In this document: positions 35,356 through 44,664 of the stretch, piece by piece
Layout of the letters: each line of letters starts with the position of its first letter
How positions within the stretch are numbered: position 1 is the stretch's first letter
From: Staphylococcus croceilyticus
Lineage (GTDB): Bacteria; Bacillota; Bacilli; Staphylococcales; Staphylococcaceae
Assembly (NCBI RefSeq): GCF_002902575.1
Contig: NZ_PPRD01000061.1
Span: forward strand, 1 to 64,000
Direction of reading: 5' to 3'
Length of the DNA stretch: 64,000 nt
The notes under the pieces: generated by a model
The model's database searches: none
Seen by the model: only the letters and a program-made list of their open reading frames with translations
What the model was told of the DNA's origin: nothing
Made by a program: the position numbers and the translations under genes

Positions 35356-35763
35356 TTATGATTTTGGACCTTTAGATTCATTTGCATAATGTGTAATATC
35401 AATTTCTTCATAAGCAGAATTGTTTTCTTCTACTTCATCATGAGAACTGTTATCTTTGTTAGCCACAATTAAAATTCTGTCATTAATTACTTCTTTTTTA
35501 TACTTTTCTAATTGATCTTCAGATAATTTATAGCGAGTTAACACTGCTTCTTCTCCGTCTTCCCCTGTAAGTAATCTAGACATACGGTCACTGAATGAAC
35601 CACTTGTAGCTACTAATGAAATTTGGGAATCATGTAAGTCGTCTAAATGTAATTTACTTTTACTCACAATAGTTAATTCATTTTCTGAATAACCTTCAGC
35701 TTTTTTCTTATCAATAACGTTATAAATTTCATCTTGATTATCTACTACTGTAATATCTGGCAT
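35356..35763 (-). CDS. General stress protein, YflT/GSP17M-like
   Basis: 135 aa. The N-terminal part ([38 protein letters not shown], then [17 protein letters not shown]) matches the GSP17M/YflT domain found in firmicute general stress proteins. The C-terminus is Glu/Asn-rich and probably flexible. TTGGAGGGCGAG precedes the ATG. A clear sigma-B promoter lies at 35804-35828, so expression on heat, salt or stationary phase is expected. The biochemical role is unknown. Confidence 0.88.
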   Translation of the reverse strand: MPDITVVDNQDEIYNVIDKKKAEGYSENELTIVSKSKLHLDDLHDSQISLVATSGSFSDRMSRLLTGEDGEEAVLTRYKLSEDQLEKYKKEVINDRILIVANKDNSSHDEVEENNSAYEEIDITHYANESKGPKS

Positions 35764-35803
35764 ATTTCTCGCCCTCCAATTTCGTCCTACTTTTAATAAA
35801 AAT

Positions 35804-35828
35804 ATACCCTAATGAATGTTTATAAAAC
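35804..35828 (-). promoter_or_regulatory. Sigma-B promoter of the general stress gene
   Basis: On the minus strand GTTTTA (35828-35823), 13 bases, perfect GGGTAT (35809-35804); consensus GTTTAA-N12-15-GGGTAT. Confidence 0.8.
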
Positions 35829-35946
35829 TAATCTATAATAATTATATAATTAAATGATAATGGTTTACAAATATAGGTAGATATCATTTAATAAAACGCT
35901 TACACCTAGAAATGCTGTCATATTAGGCTTTATCTCTTTTCAAATA

Positions 35947-35975
35947 TTGAAAAGAGCGCAAAAATTTGCTATTAT
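35947..35975 (+). promoter_or_regulatory. Promoter of the xpt-pbuX-guaB operon
   Basis: TTGAAA (35947-35952), 17 bases ending TGC, TATTAT (35970-35975), an extended -10 promoter; start near 35982, about 12 bases before the purine aptamer. Confidence 0.8.
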
Positions 35976-35993
35976 CAATAATAATTTATATCG

Positions 35994-36062
35994 CTCATAT
36001 AATCTAAAGAATATGGCTTTAGGAGTTTCTACCATGTTGCCGCAAACGACATGACTATGAGT
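35994..36062 (+). promoter_or_regulatory. Guanine riboswitch aptamer
   Basis: P1 strands CTCATA (35995-36000) and TATGAG (36056-36061) enclose the conserved core: ATATGGC-TTTAGGAGTTTCTACC and GACTATG. The C in GACTATG is the base that pairs with guanine (an adenine switch would read GATTATG). It controls xpt-pbuX-guaB(-guaA). Confidence 0.93.
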
Positions 36063-36271
36063 ACAGTACAATATAATTCAAGGAAAGACGTTATTAAATG
36101 GTCACCTAGAAATACTACATATAGCATTGTTTGACTTTGGAGGCAGGTATATAGCTACAGCTTTTCTGTGGGATTGAACAAATTATATTTTAAAGTGTTT
36201 TTAGAGTGATACATTTAAACTAATCGCTATGTAAGTGTTTATCCTACGATGTATTGCCTGTTCACTCATAG

Positions 36272-36306
36272 ATCCTGAAACTTTTCAAAGTTTTAGGGTT
36301 TTTTTG
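36272..36306 (+). terminator. Riboswitch-controlled terminator
   Basis: CCTGAAACTTT, loop TC, AAAGTTTTAGG (36274-36297) followed by seven T residues, about 25 bases before xpt. ACTCATAG (36264-36271), directly upstream, is complementary to the 3' strand of P1 (CTATGAGT, 36055-36062), a likely antiterminator pairing. Confidence 0.85.
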
Positions 36307-36330
36307 TATATATATTGAGGAGGTTTTAAA

Positions 36331-36908
36331 GTGGAATCGCTTAGACAGAAAGTCAAAGAGGATGGCGTCGTCATTGATGAAAAGATTTTAAAGGTTGATG
36401 GTTTTCTTAATCATCAAATTGATGCAAAGTTAATGCATGAAGTTGGTAAAACTTTTTACGATCAATTTAAAGATAAAGGTATTACTAAAATTTTAACGAT
36501 TGAAGCGTCAGGTATCGCGCCAGCAATTATGGCTTCACTACATTTTGATGTGCCTTGCTTATTTGCTAAAAAAGCAAAACCAAGCACATTGAAAGATGGA
36601 TTTTATAGTACGGATATACACTCATTTACTAAGAATAAAACGAGTACGGTTATCGTCTCTGAAGAATTTTTAGGTGAAAATGATAAAGTCTTAATTATCG
36701 ATGACTTTTTAGCTAATGGAGATGCCTCTTTAGGTTTATATGATATTGCACAACAAGCCAAAGCTGAAACGGTAGGTATTGGTATTGTTGTTGAAAAGAG
36801 TTTCCAAGATGGACGACAAAGATTAGAAGAAGCAGGTTTAACAGTTTCTTCATTATGTAAAGTAGCTTCTCTTAAAGGAAACAAAGTTACTTTACTAGGT
36901 GACAACGA

Positions 36909-36912
<4 letters not shown>
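36331..36912 (+). CDS. xpt: Xanthine phosphoribosyltransferase
   Basis: 193 aa from GTG at 36331 behind GAGGAGG. It contains ILTIEASGIAPAIMAS, FAKKAKPSTL and the PRPP loop VLIIDDFLANGDAS. It converts xanthine plus PRPP to XMP for salvage. It ends in a 4-base overlap with pbuX and is controlled by the guanine riboswitch. Confidence 0.97.
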
Positions 36913-39681
<2,769 letters not shown>

Positions 39682-39854
39682 TTTAAAGCGAAATGCTAGG
39701 TAATCTTGTGAGATAAAATTAAGAGAACGCTTTTCATTTCTCATGCGTCTGTAAAATAGGTTGTTCATTTTCAAAAAATAACTTAAAAAACACGCGTGGG
39801 GGAAAGCGTTTCTCTATTATTTACATAAAATCAATTAAAAGGAGCTTCACAATT
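39682..39854. promoter_or_regulatory. guaB-guaA gap with a long inverted repeat
   Basis: AGAGAACGCTTT (39722-39733) pairs with AAAGCGTTTCTCT (39803-39815) with one bulge across a loop of about 70 bases. No T-run follows. This may be an mRNA processing or stability structure, or part of a guaA-specific regulatory leader. Confidence 0.4.
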
Positions 39855-41396
39855 ATGGAAATGGCTAAAGAGCAAGAGTTGATTCTTGTCTTAGACTTCG
39901 GTAGTCAATATAACCAACTTATTACGCGTCGTATTCGTGAAATGGGCGTTTATAGTGAGTTGCATGATCATGAAATTTCTATTGAAGAAATTAAGCGTAT
40001 GAATCCTAAAGGTATCATCCTTTCAGGCGGACCTAATTCAGTTTATGAGGAAGGTTCATTTACAATTGATCCTGAGATTTATAATCTAGGCATTCCTGTG
40101 CTAGGTATTTGTTACGGTATGCAATTGACGACGAAACTTTTAGGCGGAAAAGTAGAACGCGCAAACGAACGTGAATATGGTAAAGCAATTATTAACGCTA
40201 AATCTGACGAGTTATTCTTCGGTTTACCAGAGGAACAAACGGTGTGGATGAGTCATTCGGATAAAGTTATCGAACTTCCAGAAGGTTTCGAAGTGATTGC
40301 AGATAGCCCAAGTACAAATTATGCGGCGATTGAAGATAAAAAGCGTCGTATTTATGGTGTGCAGTTCCATCCTGAGGTGCGTCATACAGAATATGGTAAT
40401 GATTTATTAAGAAACTTCGTACGTCGTGTTTGTGATTGTACAGGCGAATGGACGATGGAGAACTTTATTGAAATCGAAATTGAAAAGATTCGTGAACGTG
40501 TTGGCAACCGTAAAGTATTATGTGCCATGAGTGGTGGCGTAGATTCATCTGTAGTTGCTGTGTTATTACATAAAGCCATTGGCGATCAACTTACATGTAT
40601 CTTTGTAGATCATGGTTTACTTCGTAAAGGCGAAGGAGACATGGTGATGGAACAGTTCGGTGAAGGTTTCGATATGAACATCATTCGTGTGAACGCTAAA
40701 GATCGTTTTATGGAGAAACTAAAAGGTGTATCTGATCCTGAACAAAAACGTAAAATCATCGGTAATGAATTTGTATATGTGTTCGATGATGAAGCGGCTA
40801 AGTTAACGGATGTAGATTTCTTAGCACAAGGTACACTTTATACTGACGTCATCGAATCAGGTACTAAAACAGCACAAACGATTAAATCTCACCATAATGT
40901 TGGTGGTTTACCAGAAGATATGGAGTTTGAATTAATCGAACCGATTAATACGTTATTTAAAGATGAAGTACGTGCGTTAGGTATCGAACTTGGAATTCCT
41001 GAACATTTAGTATGGAGACAACCCTTCCCAGGTCCAGGTTTAGGTATTCGTGTGTTAGGTGAAATTACTGAAGATAAATTAGAAATTGTGCGTGAATCAG
41101 ATGCAATTTTACGTGAAGTTATCCGTGAAGAAGGTCTCGAAAGAGAAATCTGGCAATACTTCACAGTTTTACCAGGCATTCAATCAGTAGGTGTCATGGG
41201 TGATTACCGTACGTATGACCATACGATTGGTATTCGTGCAGTAACATCAATTGATGGTATGACAAGTGACTTTGCACGTATCGATTGGGAAGTCTTACAA
41301 AAGATTTCTAGTCGTATCGTAAATGAAGTAGATCACGTTAACCGTGTTGTCTATGACATTACTTCTAAGCCACCAAGTACAATTGAGTGGGAATAA
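39855..41396 (+). CDS. guaA: GMP synthase (glutamine-hydrolysing)
   Basis: 513 aa. N-terminal class I glutamine amidotransferase (GICYGMQ with the nucleophile cysteine; FHPEV with the His), then the ATP-pyrophosphatase P-loop [19 protein letters not shown], and the C-terminal dimerisation domain ([15 protein letters not shown]). It aminates XMP to GMP. The last codons (ATTGAGTGGGAATAA) form the region used as an integration site by SaPIbov1-type islands, and a partial copy of this end occurs 1.28 kb downstream. Confidence 0.98.
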   Translation: MEMAKEQELILVLDFGSQYNQLITRRIREMGVYSELHDHEISIEEIKRMNPKGIILSGGPNSVYEEGSFTIDPEIYNLGIPVLGICYGMQLTTKLLGGKVERANEREYGKAIINAKSDELFFGLPEEQTVWMSHSDKVIELPEGFEVIADSPSTNYAAIEDKKRRIYGVQFHPEVRHTEYGNDLLRNFVRRVCDCTGEWTMENFIEIEIEKIRERVGNRKVLCAMSGGVDSSVVAVLLHKAIGDQLTCIFVDHGLLRKGEGDMVMEQFGEGFDMNIIRVNAKDRFMEKLKGVSDPEQKRKIIGNEFVYVFDDEAAKLTDVDFLAQGTLYTDVIESGTKTAQTIKSHHNVGGLPEDMEFELIEPINTLFKDEVRALGIELGIPEHLVWRQPFPGPGLGIRVLGEITEDKLEIVRESDAILREVIREEGLEREIWQYFTVLPGIQSVGVMGDYRTYDHTIGIRAVTSIDGMTSDFARIDWEVLQKISSRIVNEVDHVNRVVYDITSKPPSTIEWE

Positions 41397-41446
41397 GAGA
41401 TAAAATGATAAAACCCTCTAATCATGGCGATTAGAGGGTTTTATTT
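41382..41446. repeat. Left copy of the guaA-end/terminator repeat (candidate attL)
   Basis: Starts in the last guaA codons (ATTGAGTGGGAATAA) and runs through the terminator. Its last 36 bases (41411-41446) are identical to 42693-42728, and the first 15 match 42663-42677 at 11 positions, with nearly identical internal spacing (29 versus 30 bases). Confidence 0.55.
41411..41446 (+). terminator. Terminator of guaA
   Basis: AAACCCTCTAATC, loop ATGGC, GATTAGAGGGTTTTATTT. It also sits at the end of the minus-strand gene 41478-42020. An exact second copy lies at 42693-42728. Confidence 0.92.
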
Positions 41447-41477
41447 TATACTGAATTATATAAAAATAATCCGAATT

Positions 41478-42020
41478 TTATTTATTTATTTCATTTGAGA
41501 TTTTTTTGAGCAAATTAATGATCTCTTCATTTTGTTGTAAGATTTTGTGATTTTGATTGAGTAAGTCGTTATGTTGTTTAATGAGTGTATCGTTTTGAGC
41601 GATTTGAACAAAGTTTTGCTTTTGTTGCGACATATAGTAGTTATATGTAGCCTGCTTTTCCATATTAAAAGTTATTTGTCCGAAAGCATGATAGAAATTA
41701 TCAAAGTTGGCTGTAATTCTTTGTTTACTAAACGCTTTTTTAGTGGTATTAGATGGTTCATAAATGCCTTGTGATTTAAAGAATTTATTTAGTTTATCGT
41801 CGTTGGCTTTGACAAAAGAATTTTCATGAGTAGGATTTAATTCTTTAACTTTTTCAATAATAGTTGTAATACAATTTTCTTTATCTTCTTTATACAAGTT
41901 TATATATTTTCGTTTTTCATTTGTAGATAGGGCATTCCAATATTCTTTTTCTGTTTCATCAAGTTTTGACTTAATATCGATTTCTTTCATACTTTCTCTA
42001 AATCCTAAATCATTATTCAA
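41478..42020 (-). CDS. Hypothetical protein with C-terminal coiled coil
   Basis: 180 aa from TTG at 42020 (AGTGAGGTG upstream; a GTG further up overlaps that site). The protein is lysine/asparagine-rich. Residues about 20-60 are helical (LDETEKEYWNALSTNEKRKY), and residues 125-180 form a heptad-like coiled coil (QIAQNDTLIKQHNDLLNQNH, then ILQQNEEIINLLKKI). No family is recognised. It lies inside the segment bounded by the duplicated guaA end, together with a lipoprotein gene 10 bases before it (42040 stop to 42029), so it is probably an accessory gene. Confidence 0.6.
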   Translation of the reverse strand: MNNDLGFRESMKEIDIKSKLDETEKEYWNALSTNEKRKYINLYKEDKENCITTIIEKVKELNPTHENSFVKANDDKLNKFFKSQGIYEPSNTTKKAFSKQRITANFDNFYHAFGQITFNMEKQATYNYYMSQQKQNFVQIAQNDTLIKQHNDLLNQNHKILQQNEEIINLLKKISNEINK

Positions 42021-42039
42021 AAATAACACCTCACTTTTC

Positions 42040-42480
42040 TTAATTAATATCTGGACTTGGTACAGTTACATCGTCAGCCATACCGGGTCTACCGCTTTTT
42101 TTAGTTTCGTATTCTACATGGGCTTGTTGTTCCTCAGTCCAATTGCTGTTATATCCGTTAGGATGAGTTTGTTTAAGTTGATTTGCTTGGTTTTGTTGCG
42201 TAGGTTGTTCATTCGATTGTTGCTGTTCACTAGTCTGTTGTTCTTTATCATTAGATGATTTATCTTGAGAACTTGCTTTCTCACTATCTTCTTTTTTAGA
42301 TTTTTTCTCAGATTTCTTGTTATCGCTAGCTTTTTTATTACCTTTACTTTTATCTTTATTAGGATCGTTTGATTTCATACCTGATTTAGTATCTTCATCA
42401 TTCTTAGAAGTGTCATCATGGGCACTACATGCTCCTAAAATTAATGTGCTTGTCAATAAAATACCGAATATCTTTTTCAT
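42040..42480 (-). CDS. Small lipoprotein with Lys/Ser/Gln-rich repeats
   Basis: 146 aa. Signal peptide with lipobox LGAC (Cys about residue 18), then a very hydrophilic region (KSKGNKKASDNKKSEKKSKK and Gln-rich blocks) and a conserved-looking end (HPNGYNSNWTEEQQAHVEYE, GRPGMADDVTVPSPDIN). AAAGGGGAAAACA precedes the ATG. It is first in a two-gene unit with the coiled-coil gene. The style is like the 361-aa lipoprotein at 20465-21550. Function unknown; it lies in the candidate island relic. Confidence 0.75.
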   Translation of the reverse strand: MKKIFGILLTSTLILGACSAHDDTSKNDEDTKSGMKSNDPNKDKSKGNKKASDNKKSEKKSKKEDSEKASSQDKSSNDKEQQTSEQQQSNEQPTQQNQANQLKQTHPNGYNSNWTEEQQAHVEYETKKSGRPGMADDVTVPSPDIN

Positions 42481-42662
42481 TGTTTTCCCCTTTGCTATTT
42501 AAATTTCTAGTATTTTTATACATGTAAATTAATATTAATTATACATTAGTTATATTTATAATAGTAATTATTTTCTATTTTCATGTCTATTTAATTTTTA
42601 CTTCATTAAGTAATATATAGTTGTTTTAATAATGCATGAAATATTATAAAACGACCCCTATG

Positions 42663-42728
42663 ATTGAATAGGTACAAAAATTAGATATAACGAAACCCTC
42701 TAATCATGGCGATTAGAGGGTTTTATTT
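42663..42728. repeat. Right copy of the guaA-end/terminator repeat (candidate attR)
   Basis: ATTGAATAGGTACAA (42663-42677) is a degenerate version of the guaA end, and 42693-42728 is an exact 36-base copy of the guaA terminator. It also serves as terminator for the minus-strand GNAT gene that ends at 42734. Confidence 0.5.
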
Positions 42729-42733
42729 AGGTT

Positions 42734-43174
42734 TTATTCAGTTGTAGGTTTGGTCCATTTCATTAAGAGCTCTTTGTTATCTAGGGTATCGATATTAGTA
42801 TCGATGGTAACGAAACCAAGTCTTTCATAAAAGTGAATGGCTTTCTTATTTTCAGCGAAGACTTTTAATGTTAATTCTTCATATCTTATCATTAAATGAT
42901 GCATTAATGCTGTGCCAATGCCTTCATTTCTAAATTCTGTTTTGACAAATAAACCTTTAATGTAATTGCCTTCTAATCCACAGAAGGCGACAATGAGATT
43001 ATTTCTCTTATAAACATACACATCAGCTTTTTTTACTGACTTCAACATATTGCTATAGTTATCTATCCAATAACGACTGTTTATAAAAGTATGAGAATCT
43101 ATATTTGCGTTAAGCCAAATATTAGCTAATACTTTTAGGGTTTTCCGATTTTTCTTTTCTAAATATTCTATCAA
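42734..43174 (-). CDS. GNAT acetyltransferase
   Basis: 146 aa from TTG at 43174, with GTAGGTG upstream. KGLFVKTEFRNEGIGTALMHHLM is a textbook acetyl-CoA-binding loop (R/Q-x-x-G-x-G/A), followed by LTLKVFAENKKAIHFYERLGFV, the family end. The substrate is unknown. It lies just outside the duplicated guaA end and is the first gene past the candidate island. Confidence 0.85.
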   Translation of the reverse strand: MIEYLEKKNRKTLKVLANIWLNANIDSHTFINSRYWIDNYSNMLKSVKKADVYVYKRNNLIVAFCGLEGNYIKGLFVKTEFRNEGIGTALMHHLMIRYEELTLKVFAENKKAIHFYERLGFVTIDTNIDTLDNKELLMKWTKPTTE

Positions 43175-43344
43175 TATTAACACCTACTTCATGATATGTA
43201 TGAAATTCCGAACGTATTGGTATGTATATGCGATCAATAATTCACTGTATAAATACCCTTTTTCATAGGTGAATAAATAGAATATACATTAATTAATAAA
43301 AATAATTGCGGACTATAAAACCCATCATTCAGTTATTAGTAAAT

Positions 43345-43611
43345 TTAAATAAGTAAAAATGGTGAAGTAAAAATAATTAATAAAACGATATTAATAACTA
43401 ACAATATTGCATTAAGTATAACGCGCATATTTAACAATAAGCATAATGTGTTTGAAATAAGTGTAAGGAAGATAATTAAGGCTCCAGGCCAATACCAAAA
43501 ATTGAAAATAGTTTGATTATATAAATTGGTAAAAAGTGTAGTATAAACAATAAATCCGCTTAAAATTGTCATTAATACGGAAATAAAAGTGAAGCGTGTG
43601 TGGCGTTGCAT
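43345..43611 (-). CDS. Small multi-helix membrane protein
   Basis: 88 aa. Three hydrophobic helices (about 8-28, 36-58 and 62-88) with a short basic head MQRHTRFTF. AGAAAGGACATCTAT precedes the ATG at 43611. No family recognised. It stands alone next to the psm-alpha-like locus. Confidence 0.6.
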   Translation of the reverse strand: MQRHTRFTFISVLMTILSGFIVYTTLFTNLYNQTIFNFWYWPGALIIFLTLISNTLCLLLNMRVILNAILLVINIVLLIIFTSPFLLI

Positions 43612-43684
43612 ATAGATGTCCTTTCTATGATGTTGTTTAGTTACATTTTATAATATAACTTTTCTCTAAAATGTTGTTGGTCTA

Positions 43685-43713
43685 TTGCAATAATGTATTA
43701 CAAAGTATATTAT
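43685..43713 (+). promoter_or_regulatory. Promoter of the candidate small RNA
   Basis: TTGCAA (43685-43690), 17 bases, TATTAT (43708-43713). Start near 43720. Confidence 0.55.
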
Positions 43714-43719
43714 CAGTGA

Positions 43720-43916
43720 GAGTGGTTAGATTTACAACCTTTAATTAAAGGTTAGGCATCATTTATGTTGAATTAAGCACTTTTTTTAAAAGATTTAAGC
43801 GTTTTCACAGAATTGTTACATGCACACACTCAAAAATGTGTTATTTTATAGATAACTAAAAAATTCATTTTATCCACTAACGTTTAATCGAGCTATTCCT
43901 CGGTTAAACGTTTTTT
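43720..43916 (+). ncRNA. Candidate small RNA convergent with the psm-alpha-like gene
   Basis: A promoter at 43685-43713 and a strong intrinsic terminator at 43879-43916 delimit about 197 nt with no ribosome-bound reading frame. An internal hairpin AACCTTTAATTAAAGGTT occurs near its 5' end. It ends 16 bases before the terminator of the psm-alpha-like gene on the other strand. Teg41 of S. aureus is encoded beside psm-alpha and has a similar size; this is an analogy by position and size only. Confidence 0.45.
43879..43916 (+). terminator. Plus-strand terminator beside the psm-alpha-like gene
   Basis: AACGTTTAA-tcGAG (43879-43892) pairs with CTCGGTTAAACGTT (43899-43912) and runs into TTTTTTA. 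Confidence 0.85.
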
Positions 43917-43931
43917 ATTTAATCAATAAAA

Positions 43932-43970
43932 AAAGAGTAAGGTAGCTTCCAAAGAAACGCCTTACTCTTT
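43932..43970 (-). terminator. Terminator of the psm-alpha-like gene
   Basis: AAAGAGTAAGG (43932-43942) pairs perfectly with CCTTACTCTTT (43960-43970); a seven-T run follows on the minus strand. Confidence 0.9.
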
Positions 43971-43998
43971 AATAGACTCTATGTGCGTTATGTACGAC

Positions 43999-44061
43999 TT
44001 ATTTTTTAGTTAAGTCGATGATGAATTTAACAAGATCAATAATACCAGAAATGATTCCCAT
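43999..44061 (-). CDS. Phenol-soluble modulin alpha-like peptide, 20 aa
   Basis: ATG at 44061, preceded by TAAGGAGGTACTCAAA. The peptide reads MGIISGIIDLVKFIIDLTKK: no signal sequence, a single amphipathic helix with Ile/Leu/Val on one face and Asp/Lys on the other, net charge about +1. MGII-GII is shared with S. aureus PSM-alpha1 and alpha2. The place is also right: between an unrelated gene and the NADH-dehydrogenase-like gene (mpsA), as for the S. aureus psm-alpha operon. Only one copy is present. Such peptides lyse cells and disperse biofilm and are usually activated by AgrA. Confidence 0.85.
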   Translation of the reverse strand: MGIISGIIDLVKFIIDLTKK

Positions 44062-44092
44062 TTTGAGTACCTCCTTATTAAATGTTAAATAC

Positions 44093-44138
44093 AGTATAAC
44101 GTGCGTTTCTGAATAAATGGGTATTAATCCCTAAGTTG
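44093..44138 (-). promoter_or_regulatory. Promoter region of the psm-alpha-like gene
   Basis: On the minus strand TATACT (44098-44093) is a good -10 with no good -35, as expected of an activator-dependent promoter. CAACTTAGG (44138-44130), and further up ACACTTAGG (44201-44193), resemble AgrA half-sites (ACAGTTAGG-like). The spacing of these two motifs (63 bases) is larger than in known AgrA pairs, so this is tentative. Confidence 0.4.
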
Positions 44139-44290
44139 TGGAAAGCGCTTCATAACCGACCATTTTCTAATAACTTACGACAGTGAGTCATGCCTAAGTG
44201 TAAAAGTTTTACAATTTAAGATTCACATTCAACAACCTTAGCTATTAACATCAAAACCTTAATATTACTCGCTCAATCTATGATAAATGT

Positions 44291-44319
44291 TTGACATTTA
44301 GTTATTATTTTCATATATT
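44291..44319 (+). promoter_or_regulatory. Promoter of mpsAB
   Basis: Perfect TTGACA (44291-44296), 17 bases, TATATT (44314-44319); start near 44326, leaving a leader of about 340 nt before mpsA. Confidence 0.7.
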
Positions 44320-44325
44320 GTAGTT

Positions 44326-44664
44326 ATTACGCGAATTTTTTTACATAAGTCTCTATCAAGCAATTATGCAAGGAAGTTTCATATTAAAATACATCCATTG
44401 TTTAATTGAAGGATAAGAAATATGTAATATAGAAATTATCGGCAAAATCACAAATTCTAAAAGACTAAACTAAAATAATAGTTAACACTAGATAGTCTCA
44501 TATACATAATCAGAAGGTAGCTTATAAAAAACATTTATAATATATTCAAATGAGTTCTAAAGAAGCCTGCGATAGTTAGTTGAAACCTTAAACGATAGGA
44601 ACAAAACTAGTCTGTTGCAGGCATTTTCGTATATTAATTTAGTTTGAAAGATGGAGGAACAGCA
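44326..44664 (+). promoter_or_regulatory. Long structured leader upstream of mpsA
   Basis: No reading frame of note in about 340 nt. Near the 3' end GCCTGC (44565-44570) pairs with GCAGGC (44617-44622), with inner TAGTT/AACTA, and ATTTT follows, about 25 bases before the ribosome binding site. It could be an attenuator or RNA-binding site. No known riboswitch class was recognised. Confidence 0.4.

Noticed and set aside
42656..42671. Small hairpin CCTAT-GATTGA-ATAGG before the right repeat copy
   Set aside because: Only five base pairs and no T-run; part of it belongs to the degenerate guaA-end copy.
44141..44156. TGGAAAGCGCTTCA near the psm-alpha promoter as a CcpA site
   Set aside because: It is palindromic but does not match the CcpA consensus at the central CG; no basis to call it.
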